From: Calliopsis andreniformis
Lineage: Eukaryota > Arthropoda > Insecta > Hymenoptera > Andrenidae
NCBI RefSeq assembly: GCF_051401765.1
Contig: NC_135071.1
Location: 12,874,961 to 12,938,960, forward strand
Length of the DNA: 64,000 bases
Reading direction: 5' to 3'
The notes beneath the pieces are model-generated. The model ran no database searches. It saw nothing but the letters and a program-made list of their open reading frames with translations, and was not told the origin of the DNA. Numbering within the stretch: position 1 is the stretch's first letter; each line of letters opens with the position of its first letter. A program made the translations under genes and the position numbers. Positions 12,240 through 24,915 of the stretch are shown here, piece after piece.

Positions 12240-13239
12240 CATTCGCAAAATACGTTAAGCTATTCCTGGTAGCTTGACCTGCTACCAAAACATTACTAGG
12301 AGTCGTTTAAAGATCTGAACCCCTACTGTTTTTACGAAGTCACTATACATTACAGAGGAACGATATGAAATTTACGAGATCATTACAAGAACAGCTTGAA
12401 GCCTTCATCGCTGGTCCAGCTCAAGTCTCATGCAGAATTCGCAGCCAAGGCGTAGCCACAGCTCACCTATCTTTCCGTGTATCTATTTAACTACTGTGCT
12501 CAACGAAATCCAAGTGAAAGTACATCACTATTTTGCGTGAACGTTGTGTATAGTTGTGCCAGCACGTGCTTACGTTCCATATTATAATTGGGCCATCGTT
12601 TACGTTGTGTTACGTTACAGCTAACGCAGTCGCCGAGTGAAACCGAGAGTCTTGGTTTTAATCGGAATTATGGAATATTTTGTAGCCAATTAACGTTTTT
12701 TTTGCACAGCTCGCTGGAACACAGCGAACGAGCGGCGTTGCTGCTTTTTACTATTTGTGGCTTCGTTTGCGCAATATTTCGGGGCTACGAAGTCGCCCAA
12801 AAACTTTTGTTTCTCGAGATCGTTCTCTACCATTATGGGCGGAATATTCGTGAAGCCTTTTGTAATGATTATGTTGGCTAAGTCCTGGTGAGATACCAGC
12901 GATAACGTAAGATCGTGAATAGTGGATGGATTCAGGGATCTTTTGCTTCAGCTAGTCCTTTGTACAAACTGAGCCGAGGTGGCAGAAATGGTGACACAAT
13001 CCAAAGTTAATTCTGAATGAAAAACGTTGTATCAGCGCAGGTCTGATTCTCAGTGGTTAACGAGATAGCATCTGAACATTTAGATTAACAAACAATGACC
13101 AACCGATTTCACATGGCTATTTAGTTAATTATTGAATTAAGTGCACGCAAGTTACAGTGAACAGTCTCTTAAATCGCCACTCTCTTGACTTTACAGTGTT
13201 AGCTGCCTTTTCGTCTTATTTTAGTTCCTTAATTTCAGT
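12240..13239. other. Intergenic sequence, no supported gene
   Basis: Includes a moderately GC-rich patch at about 12,400-12,880 with a 97-codon frame of no recognisable family. It could be a non-coding upstream exon or promoter of a distant gene, but nothing in the sequence proves this. Confidence 0.35.
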
Positions 13240-13420
13240 AGGTCATTTTTGAAAGGTTGGTCAGCGACTGGGACCATTATGTTCTTCATTTTCCCAATTC
13301 CAAAGTACCATTTTTTGAAAACTTGATACTCAACAAATGGAACCATTATGTCTTTAATTTCTCAGTTTCAATGAATCATTTCTTGAAAATTTGATGGTTA
13401 GGAAATGGGACCATTGTGAC
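13240..13420. repeat. Degenerate 68-bp tandem repeat, about 2.5 copies
   Basis: GGGACCATTATGT, GGAACCATTATGT and GGGACCATTGTG begin successive units near 13,270, 13,339 and 13,408. Each unit contains a CATTTYTTGAAAAYTTGAT block. The units are clearly diverged. Confidence 0.6.
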
Positions 13421-16400
13421 TCCACTCTATGAGCCAAGGATTAATAGTACTAGAATGAACAATCATAGAATGAAAATCTGAAAGATTCTCTTAATTCTCC
13501 TTCATTGCCAGTCGAAGAGTTGAAAACGACCAGGCAGCTCGATAAGCGCAACAATGGAAAACTAGTTTTCATTTCGATGAAAGACTCCTGTCACTCGTGG
13601 GCATTCCCCATTCGAGGGCATTGGCGATCGGGGTGAATTGGCATTCCTCGAGATCATTTTGCTTTCTAAGTTAACGTCACGTGCGCCGCTTAGCCACGCG
13701 GATATTTGTGTACAGACACGTGCAACGTTTCACGTTTACTCGTGACCACGAGCCATTTACATTTTACAAGGACTGCGTGTTGTGGCACTTTGCGTGCAAA
13801 CGTTCACTGCTCTCGTTGCGAGTGTTGCACCCGCGTCCCACATGAACTGTAATTTATGTAATATAATTATACTGTCATCGGTGCAGAACGCTTACATCGA
13901 TCGAACTGCATATCGTCTAATCTTACGAGCTTGTAGGCTGAGCAGAGCCACTTTTTTGGGCAGGTTTTAAGGGTTCACGGGGAAAAAGGGGAAATATCAA
14001 GTTGTAGTATTTCTCAGAAAACGAGAATTCATTTTTCAATATGAATCAGTGGGTTGAAGGACAGTACGAGTCCAAAATTTGCCATTTTCAAACGAGAAAT
14101 GTAATTTCAAAACTGGCTATGTCCATTTTTAAGAAATATTGAGATATTTATTGCAATCTGTTTCTGAAATACAGTTCAGATTAACTATCTAAAAATGTGG
14201 GGTTTTGAACTTACGTTGTTCTTCGACTCACTGATTTATACGAAAAAATGTTAAAGTGCAAATTCGTTAAGATTGGCATTCTCCTTTTTCCTCTGAATCC
14301 TTCATTTGGAAAATGCTTGGACACAATAGAAAATCACGTTATTGCGCAAAATGATGGTAGATTGTACCAAGGCTGCTAAGATATTAGCACCTAGGAAATG
14401 GCTTATAAAGTGAAGTTTATGAACAGACAGTGGATTTTAAAGCAGGATACATTCAAGTTCTGCGAATATTTCCGATCAATCGACTGGCATGAAACTGAGC
14501 TGTTTATCTTGAATGAGTAAGACATTAGGTAGCTGGTTTCACCTATAAGCGCTTGCATTAACAACTATCGAGAATAATTAACGATGGGCCAGACTTACAA
14601 GTTTCTGAAAAAGTATACATATAATTCACAAAACTGACATTTATTTATATTTCAGTAAAGAATGAAACATGTGCACGGAATCGTACTAGTTTCCCTGGCT
14701 GCTCTGGTAGATCTAGTGTTAATTAAACGGTCGTTACAGATATCGAATTAAATATTTTTAAACTGACAAAGTTTACATTTGTTGAAACTACGATAACGGA
14801 AGTAAAGGTGTTCAAATATGTGAATATTCTATATGCGAGTAAAAATTGATATTTTTGCCTATTTAAGGAGTGAAAGGGTTTCTACTTTCTCTTTCTTACA
14901 TGTAACTGAGGAAGAAAAGCGGAAGTAACAGATCAGATTAAGGCATCCGATACCTAAGTTCTCATACGACTCTTTGTCTCCTATTCTAATTCTTCGGTAA
15001 TTCAAATTATTAGTACCTTGTAAACTATACACTATAATAAACATTATTTCATATAGCACTCTATAATCCTATTAATAGTGCATTAATAAGATTTCCATTG
15101 TAGCTCACAAGAGACAGACTTCAAAGTGAAATTATATTGCCATGGCCTCTGAATGATTATCAGCCACACCTTGGAAAATGTAAACGCATAAATGGATGCG
15201 TTTCACCTATCCCCGTGTCCATGCAAGCTGATAAATTGCAGTATCTATCTGAATCATAGCACAGAAATAATATTCCTTCCTAATACTCCAAAATTAATTT
15301 CCAGTGTTCAAAAGCAGGTCACTATAATAACATTGGTTGAGAGTTAATTTAATATTAAGTAGAACACCAGCCAGTTCGCTGTATTAATATTCATAGAATA
15401 AAATGAGTAACTTACGAAACTGTGCTCGTTGTTTCTGTACGTACACTTTATTTCTAAAAATTTCTTTGCACTCCTTTTTTGTATCTACTCCAAGAGGATA
15501 ATTATTACTCGTTAACAAATAAACAGAAATAAATGAAATCTGGGACGCTATTTATCATAGACATCATGTGTTCATTATTATAATTATGATGTAACAAAAG
15601 CACCTTAAAGTTCAGGTTGCATACGAACCAGTTCTAATACCTGAAAGCGGCGTTGCCTTAAGAGAGAAGCTTCGAGGAGAAATCAAGCTTCCGCTATCGA
15701 GATTCATCCGGTGTTCGGTAGAAACCGGAGGAAAAGAATTCAGGTCGATTGGCGCTCCGAAACTGTGCGCTCGAACGGGAAGTAATTAAAATAACGTTCG
15801 TTTGGTATCCGCAAATGGCAGAAAAAATGTTATGAGCTAAATAAGCTTGCGTTACCAGGCTAAATATAACAAAAACTAGACTGGACGCGGAGGCATTACG
15901 AGTTAACGCCACTTGGAATTGGATACGCCGTTTCGAAACACTTCGACTTCTTTCTGTTGATGCTGCGGTAAATCAGATGCTGTTACGAACTTCAGGAATC
16001 TAGGAAATAGTTTCATTTTGGTACTGTACTACTGATTGTGAGAAATATTTAGTAATTTCTGTATCAATGCTAGGCGAAATTTCTAATCTTAGAAAATAAT
16101 TTCTAATCGTCATTGGAGCAAAATTTCTTTTCTGTGATACAGGTCTATGAAAAATTTACTTTGACTCTTTTAACTCTTTACGTCCTCGTGTAGTTATTTC
16201 GCAGTATCAGTTACATTAAAATTCTATTGTAAAAGAAACATGCTCAAAATTCTGGCTGTACTTAAAATTTCATTTTTTTAATATTCGATAATGCATTAAC
16301 ATTTATACTAATAATACATATTAATATCTGCTAGCATTAAATAATAATAATTAATTTGTAAGAGACGCATACACTTAACATATGTTTTATTTAAATAGTT

Positions 16401-19400
16401 TTTAAGTAACTGAAATAAAAAGTGCGATAAAAAAAGTAATACTAATTTAATTCAGATTTTAAAAAGCTAAACAATTTCTATATTTCTGTACAATAGATGT
16501 ACCTATTCTTGGAACTTAATTAAACTGTAAACTGAACTCATTCCTGCAAGCAACAGGTAGTTATGTGTTTCTTAAATTGTCTTAGATCAGCCAAGGCTAA
16601 CAGCGAAAAAGAACGCCTAATTAAGAATCGTCTGGAAAATTGACTTTCTTCTCGTTTCATATAATTAATTAAAATTAGCCTGAGTCTCCAGTGACCCCAG
16701 TGTTCTCGCTGGTAAATTAATTTTACTAAAGAAAAATTTTCGCTAATACGCCTACAGTTCAATCCAAAACTGATTATAACATTGTTTCGGTGAAATGAAG
16801 ATCGTGAATGCCAACACGCGTAGAACCTCGGAATTCGAAATGAGTTATCTAATCGTCAGATGTGAACTGGCTCTTGACAATTGGAAGATCCTAGGGAATT
16901 GTCCCTTGTAACAATAACAATCGCGCTGCCTGGGAAGCGCTTTCAAGTAACGATCGTTCGCAAGATAACATGGTGACTTCTTAACGTGAGAATTGGTGTT
17001 ACAACTACCAAACTATTCTTATTGAATCACTGTAATCTACTAAAGATTTCGCGAATGCCTGTTCCTCACGCATTCATGGCTTGTTAATTGAATTATCGCC
17101 CGAGGCATGGCTTTAAAATCATTTTGTACGATTCTATTCGCTAGACATCGCTTAATTAAAAGTGAACTGCACAAGTATTGGAAGTGTTCTGTTTCGAATC
17201 AGCTTCTGCTAAGTAGGTGTACGTACATCATTAGTACTAATTTTCTGAGGCGTTTTCTATTCTGTGTTAAATTTCTCTTTAATGACACATGCATTTCAAA
17301 AATCACATATGTAGCTCAGAAAAGTATGTTCTTTAGAGAAAGCAAAAAACTACTCATGAGCTTAGAAGAAAATTGTTAAATAAATAATAATAACGACATA
17401 AAAAGTAGTTTTATTTGATGAAAGTTGTAGTTGAATAATTCGTCTGAAAAATAGTTATGTGTTATATAGATAATTTTCTAAATTTTCTTATCATTATTTC
17501 AAAGATTTGTAATTTATACTTGAAGAGTTCTTTGAATAAAATCTACAATTTTTATGTTTAACTGGTAAAATTTTTATAACGAACAGGGTTGTGTTTAGTA
17601 AGCTAATTCTTAGTCTTCTGAGTCGTGTCATTTTCTAAATATGCATATGTACGATATGTGTATTAATAAGCTTAATTTGGAGGAAATTGTAAGTAAAAGT
17701 GATACAATGGAATGTAAGTCTCGTTGCATGTGTTTACACTGGTCACAAAGACTAGAAGTCCTCGTGCGGTACCAGTTGTTCCTACAAAAATATGCGTCCT
17801 CGGGAATGAAAAAGAACATGCACAACAAAATGCAGAAGTATTTCGAGTGACCGTGATCCTTGACCTTGAAAGACAAAATATTTATAACAGATTAACCGTG
17901 AACTTGAAAGAAGGATGCCAGACTAATCAACTGGTCTACTATTCAAATATTTTATTATTTAAATTAACTTTAGTCTGAAACGTCCTCTTTTTCCAAATTT
18001 CCTGTTTTCTTCTTCTTTGTTTGGCCGAATTTTTTGCTCAAGGTGTATAAAATATCTCTCATCATTTGATACAAATTTCACTTTAGAGCTGTTTGACTAA
18101 CTGTTTAATTGTTTGACTGTTGTCTTATTTTGTACGCAAATTTGGTATTAGGTCAGACAAAAGTCTAAGCTTAATGAAACATTCAACAATTTCACTACAT
18201 AATCCAGTTAGATATATCATAAAACGTTTTAAACATTAACATAGCGAAATTGGGGTCACCTCATTTCTGACAGGCGAAATAAATCTCCTGTCACGTCAGG
18301 GTTTGGCCACCAATGCCCTATAAATTTTACGCATGTTGCGCTAATCGTTTCTCCCTTGAGGCTTGTTTCATTCTTTTCGCGAGGGTGCGTTAGAGGAGTT
18401 GGTTGCAGTCTAGCTTGCAACAACCTGCAGCTTCAGCCATCTCTTGTTAACCTTTCCTCTTGACGATGGAAGAAGTTACCATGCCTGGGAAAGTACTTTC
18501 CTAAGGATTCTCACAATCGCAGGACGTTTAACCGCGAGTGTAATAAATATTACGAAGTTCCGTGGAATTGTGTTTGACACTGCTTGCTACATTCAATTGA
18601 TACACGTGCCACCGCCTATAATCTATAATTATTCTCTATTTTACTCGAATTGTGTAAGTATACTTCGGACCACCCATTCTCCGAAGATGAACGTGGTTTC
18701 TTGCAATCACGTGTCAAAGATATGTCGAGCGTTGACTTTTAACAGATACCCAGCATGCTAAATGATTCATTCACGTCCTCAGGTTAACTATCTGTACAGG
18801 ATATTCATTTGAAAACTTCACATTTTAGATGTAAAGTACACTTTAAATATAAAGTTTCCAAACATACATTCTGTATAATAAGTACACCACGGGTTTTTAA
18901 AATTCTTTTCCAACTTTCTTCACAAATATAGACCAGACTTCCTGAATTGTAAAGTTAATAATGATTGAAGGATTTGGGATTAAAAAGAGAGCTAAATTTT
19001 TTAAATTCCTCTTTTTCTTGTAATAAATCGATGTTAATTCGTCTTATTCAAGTACCTACCTCTAAACTACACACGTGTGGTATTGAAGTAACCTCTATAC
19101 TATACACACGACTAAGACAAGTATTTTCTTCTTTTGTGGAAGCGTGGAAGAAAGTGTAAAGTAAAAGTAAAATCGTCTTAATGGGTATCAGCGAAATTCG
19201 ATACAAAAATAAAATGAAGAAAGTCATAACAGCGGGTGTAGGAACCGGTCGATGGTCAGCAGAATGACCATGATCTTGGATCTTGGCCAGAAATCCCGTT
19301 CTCCATTGATGACCGGTTTTAACATATTCGAGGAAGTGACGGTACCACGTGTGTACTTGTACACTGGATGTCTGGCAATTATGTGTGGCCATGGCCATTG

Positions 19401-20260
19401 ATTTTTGCAACAATATGATTATCAGTACTTTATCTTACCAATTGAATGACTGAGTTGAATTTAAATAAATTAGAAAAGAGAATTCGTGCCTTATCTGCCA
19501 CGTAAGCCACGTGAAAACACGTTCGAAATTCCAAAACCTGTCGCTCAAGAATCCTATCGCTGACTATTATAGAACATGTAAATGCAAATGTTTTGCTTGA
19601 AGGAATAGTCCATTCAGTTAACAGATACGGTTCGATGTCACTATGTATTGTGGAGCTCCTTTCTCGAAGGATTGTACATTTTTAGCCGGACGCCCTTGAA
19701 ACAGGCGGCAACGACCGCGTGACAGGGGTGCACAGGCATTTCATTTCGCATTATTATGCGAACTCGTGCGATTAGTCGTCGATAAATGCAAATTATCGCG
19801 TATATTTCATCGAAAGAGCGACAAAACAGTATTATGTCTGTGAAACTTCTTTCCTCATTGCTGTATCCAAGGACCTGTTAATGATCTTAGAGCTACAGGC
19901 TGCCTTGAGCTTTCTTCCACGTTAGGAAGGTTCGAGAGTTTGACAAACTTTTGGTTCCAAACTGGAAATCATGACACAGTAAACTATTTAAATATACCTG
20001 AGTTACTTTATTAGCTGAAGTGATAGACATAAGTATTTAACAAAAGTGAGATCTCGTAAAATGAGAAAGTAGAAGAAGATTATTTGTGGATATCAAATTT
20101 AAATAATCTGAAAAGTAAGTGATAATAGAAGAACAGTTTTGGATCCTGACATAGTAGAAGAAGAGAACCAGAGTTCAAATACATACATTTAAATGATCTA
20201 ATAAGTATTTTAATAACTCCATAGGACTTTTGCACTTACCTATAGCCCCTTACTTTATGT
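13421..20260. other. Long intergenic stretch without supported genes
   Basis: AT-rich sequence with several frames of 60-120 codons on both strands, none with a signal peptide, domain, repeat pattern or splice context that I recognise. It may contain distal regulatory DNA or 5' non-coding exons of the secreted-protein gene at 24.9 kb. Confidence 0.4.
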
Positions 20261-20269
20261 AACCACAAA

Positions 20270-20390
20270 AGCTTCTCTATGATGGCTAAACACTGATCTC
20301 TCTGTAGAGAGATCTCTAGTGCTACAACTATGATGGCTAAAAACCACTGATCTCTCTGCAGAGAGATTTCTACTGCTACAGACGCAGGAA
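20270..20390. repeat. Tandem 60-bp duplication carrying small palindromes
   Basis: Two adjacent copies of TATGATGGCTAAA...ACTGATCTCTCTG(T/C)AGAGAGAT followed by TTCTA/CTCTA and (G/C)TGCTACA. Each copy contains the palindrome CTCTCTGYAGAGAG, so each could fold into a hairpin. Confidence 0.6.
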
Positions 20391-22850
20391 AAATACAGAT
20401 TTCGTGTCTTTTGCATTTGAATGGCACAGGTTTGCAACAAGAACCCAAGAGAAGTGCTAAGTTAATTCATGCTAAGTTTGATGAAAAATATTTGTTTCAC
20501 AGGAAATTCTTTAGCTGAGGACAGACACGTTGGTAACAACAGCTTGAAAATGGAATAGAAACTGGGGCAAAGAGAGATAATGAGTTAAATTTGTGGATAG
20601 AGTTCGTTAAGGTTCTCCTTCGACTCATGCAGAAAGTTTCACGTGATTGAACGACATAAATCCAAGCTTTAAATCGCTCCAGGGAGATATGTGAACGCCT
20701 CGAGATACAACTGTCCGCTCACTTTTTCCTTTGCGAAACCCATAGATAGCTGCGAGTCGTGCACCAAACGAGGAAATGCAGGACATACGAGCACTCGAAA
20801 CGAGATATTTTGTACCATCGAAATCCTTAGCTGAAGTTCATAAACTTCCAAGGACTTCGATCGCCAAAATTTTAATATAAGAACCTTGTACACAATTGGA
20901 ATTAATTTAGCGATGCTATCTGGTAATTGCTTGGATGAGACAGTGATTAGAACGCTATTCTACTCGAGGATGAGCGCGAAGGACACTAGAAGACCGTTAC
21001 ATGTTAGAATCTTTAATTCCTTATTTGAAATTCTAGATACTTGTCAGGATTCTTAAGCAATTTCTGTAATTTTCGGCGAAGAACTAAGTGCTATCTAGAA
21101 GTTCTGATCAAAACACATTAGCGAAATTGATCGTAAAGTAGATTTGACAAATTGGAAATTACCATTCACACCTGCGAGATTAAATGAGGTACCGAAAGTG
21201 ACCTTCTGAAATCTATTAAAGGTTCACAACCTTCAAACGCTACAAACTGAGAAAGAATTCGTTTTCAGACTTCAAATAATGTAAATATACAGTAGTAACT
21301 TCGAATTAGTTTATTTCTTACACTGAATCTATACTTCAAATTATCTACCTTAGTTAAAATTTCTGGATTCTTTGTAAAATAAACATAGAAATGAAACAAG
21401 AATAATAAACTTAATAACAGAGTTGAAATAGATTAATAATAAAATTAAAAACAAGAAGACAGCTTTAAATATCATCTTTTCTTCTATATAATTAGTCATA
21501 AATTTAAGCATGTATCTACTGATTTAATTCTCAGTGCACTCAAGACATAGTAGTGAAGTTTCTTACTATCTTCAATTATTTTTATTTAGAGAATTTGTTC
21601 ATTATTTTTATCAAAAAGATCGATATATATTTCTAAGAAGGCCACAATGGGTTGCATAGGCGTAGTTCCATTTCAGGAATGTGCCCTTCGCCATAAATTC
21701 GTCGGTGAATCATAAACCTATGTCGAATAAGCACTCTATCAGTTCTCAGCCACTGTTTGTGCAACATTCGGTTAACGTTTCTTTGAACGTGTTCTACTTG
21801 GGTATGCGATGTAAGTACGATAGTGTTGAGCAGTGTTTGTGAGACCACTCCTTGCTGCGGACGTTACGGAATGACTTAACTCTGTACTCGGTAGTCCTTG
21901 AAGTACGACAAATAGAAATTTCGGTTTCTTTCAACGAGCAAGTCGGATTTTGCAAGCAGGCCGCAAAAATACACGAAAGAAATGACTAAAGCTCCAGAAA
22001 AGGGCGATTTAGAGTCATACTTTCTAGTGGATTCAACAAATAGGGTTTCTTATATTTAACTTATATAATGAAATACAACCTTATTATCTTAATAATCACT
22101 GTACGTAACACTTTTTCTTAACACTTGGTTAATATTACTGACATATGAAGTTGACGACTTGGAAATTTTCATGTAAACAGCAGCTATTAAATACAGTTAT
22201 TAAAAATATGTTATGTGGTTCTATCTTGGAGAATCAGTTACTTGACGTCACAAAGTATAAAGGAACATTGTATTGTATATTTTTAAGATGTTTTTAAGAC
22301 ATCTCTGTGCTACATAGTTGTATTTAAGTATTCTAGCCTTCTCCTACGAAAAACACTATCTCAGAAAGATAAAACTCAGAAAAGAGTGATATAATATACC
22401 AATTCCTTTTAACAACGTTCTCGAGCCTCATTTGCATCAGAAAGAAAGAGTAAAATCTGAATTCAAATTTCAAACTTACATTATAATTAATTTTCTTTTC
22501 CTCAAGTGAGTGTACACCGCAAAAAATGATGTTCTGCATAAAGCGTGCTTTTGCTCAAGAGAGTCCTTTGTTAACAATCGCACTTCCTTTCCCGTTTTAT
22601 TGGAGCGTTTCGCGATAGCAATGCGCGAACCAAGGATCGCCCGCGATTTTCACCGCGAGCGAGCAGATTATATGAACACCTTGCCGCAATATCTTGGGAG
22701 AATACGAGTGAAAGGAACGGGTTATGAACTCGCGATACCTCTTCCAACAGTGGTTTCCCTTTATCGATTCTATAGCAACTCGCAAGCACGCCTTATCAAG
22801 CTTTATCTCGACACCTACGTCTTACCAAGCAACGAATATGTGAAAACAAG
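20391..22850. other. Intergenic sequence, no supported gene
   Basis: Contains a diverged copy of the AGACGT-type repeat end near 22,275-22,315. A patch at 22,600-22,800 is more GC-rich than its neighbours. No recognisable coding features. Confidence 0.4.
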
Positions 22851-23494
22851 AGACAGTGATATGCAAATCTTCAATTCTAAACCTAAACGAATTTGTTATA
22901 TTTAGATATTTCGTCATCACTTAAAATTGAAGGCTTTTCATAGTAAAATCGACGAATTGAAAATTTTGGGAAAAATTATGAGCTTTCTAGGAAATGAAGA
23001 AACTGACAGCAGACAGTGATATGAAAGTCCTAGAGTCTAGACCTCAACGAATTTATTATATTTAGATATTCTGATGTCAGTTAAAATTGAAGGCTTTTTA
23101 TATAGTAAAATCGGCGAATTGAAAATTTTGGGAAAAATTATGAGCTTTCTAGGAAATGAAGAAACTGACAGCAGACAGTGATATGAAAGTCCTAGAGTCT
23201 AAACCTAAACGAATTTATTATATTTAGATATTCTGATGTCAGTTAAAATTGAAGGCTTTTTATATAGTAAAATCGACGAATTGAAAATTTTGGGAAAAAT
23301 TATGAGCTTTCTAGGAAATGAAGAAACTGACAGCAGACAGTGATATGAAAGACCTAGAGTCTAGACCTCAACGAATTTATTATATTTAGATATTCTGATG
23401 TCAGTTAAAATTGAAGGCTTTTTATATAGTAAAATCGACGAATTGAAAATTTTGGGAAAAATGATGAGCTTTCTAGGAAATGAAGAGATTGACA
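22851..23494. repeat. 162-bp tandem repeat, four copies
   Basis: The unit begins AGACAGTGATATG and runs through TTTAGATATTCTGATGTC, GTTAAAATTGAAGGC and GAGCTTTCTAGGAAATGAAG. CAGTGATATG occurs at 22,854, 23,014, 23,176 and 23,338, giving spacings of 160, 162 and 162. Copies 2-4 are almost identical. Copy 1 has more differences, as expected for an edge copy, and the array ends in a partly changed unit (GAAGAGATTGACA). Near-identity of the inner copies suggests recent expansion or homogenisation. Confidence 0.9.
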
Positions 23495-24915
23495 TTGTTT
23501 GAAGTTCAGCGAATCGGTCTGGAATTACGAATTCCGGTCATGCCTGTTGAGCATCCGAGCTGGAACGGTATCGCCTTTTACTATTGTTTCACGCTAACCG
23601 ATTACCAACTGCTCGCTGCTCTTATGCAATAATTTCGTTGGCTTCTTAGCGGCGCGCAACTGTATACGTACGCGTGATGAGATGGTGCATCATGCAGGCG
23701 TCATTCATACGTCCCCGAGCTCTGTTGCAACGATGCATTGTGTTTGAAAAAATGGCTTAATGCTCACTAACACTAATTACATGGACGTGTTCAATTACCA
23801 AGGGAGATTGCACGCGTGGATAGTTTTCTATAGAAACGAAACTTGTGTTAATGTGTTAGGAATTTGGAAAGCTTCTTGGAAATATTTGACATGTATAGAA
23901 TATGTGAAAAGATAGTAAATAAATCGGCCAATTGAGAAATAGTATAAGTTCAAAATTAACCATTTTTGAATGATCTTAAAATTATGTGTATGTAAAATGC
24001 ATAGAACTACAATTGTTATCAAATATCTCAGAATGTGGTTTTTGGACTTGTATTGTTCTTTAATTGAACCATTCAAATATGTTGAAACAGCTTCAATGTT
24101 CCTTCAATGTTTTTTATTGAATGAAATGCTAGGAAGCTACTGATTAAATTATTGTAATTAATTTGGAAGAGACTTTCGTTTGAGGAGATTTCGTGCTTGG
24201 GAAGTAAGATGCAAAGTAGCAATAAACATGTTATGCACCTTTCAAATTACCTGAAATGTAGGAAAATTTATTTTGGAAGTTAGGAACACGTTCTGAGTTA
24301 ATAAAAAGATCCGTGACTCATCAGAATGAGAGTCTGAAAATACTTCTATAATTCATACACTCACTTGTTGCATCTTGCACCCACGCTATATCTGCAACCA
24401 ATAGAACTGATACTTTCCACGATTATGTATCTAAAAAATTTATTCAGAAAAAAATCTGTTCAATGTTTAGAATTTGTTGGAAATACCTTTTAAGAAATTT
24501 TTCCCAATTTTTGAGAATACTTTACAATCTCACGAGAAGTTCAAATCTAAATAAGACGTTTACTTATCTGTCTACCATGATTACCTTCGTAGAAGTTTAC
24601 ATTACCACTTTTGTGTTATGTAAAAAGTGTTTGCGTATTGTACAATATCACGAACACACACATAATCTTCTGTCCTTCGACAGATGAATATTAAAACGTT
24701 TCATCTTCAAAATACATTAATTCATATTTCTATTTACAGATTAATTATTCTCACTATCTAAGAATTCTCTGTAAACAATGGAAAATATTTTTCAATGCTA
24801 AGAAAAGCAATAAATTTTGATTTCCTTTTCATAAATATTTCATATTTGTATCATTGTATTTTGTTTCAGATTACAAATTCACGCCCTGGCGGAGAATGAA
24901 ATTAGACTGAACACG
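23495..24915. other. Upstream region of the secreted-protein gene
   Basis: AT-rich sequence ending in a pyrimidine/AG stretch (TTTGTTTCAG near 24,869) that could be a 5' UTR acceptor about 45 bp before the start codon. This suggests at least one non-coding exon further upstream. Confidence 0.4.

Noticed and set aside
12588..12881. 97-codon frame in a GC-richer patch
   Set aside because: No similarity that I recognise. It could equally be an untranslated exon, so I mention it only as intergenic content.
19048..19413. 121-codon minus-strand frame
   Set aside because: No family resemblance, no splice context and no signal. Probably a chance frame.
22510..22905. 131-codon plus-strand frame
   Set aside because: No recognisable domain, and its end runs into the first unit of the 162-bp tandem repeat. 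Minus-strand frames overlap it equally well. It fits chance opening in a GC-richer patch.
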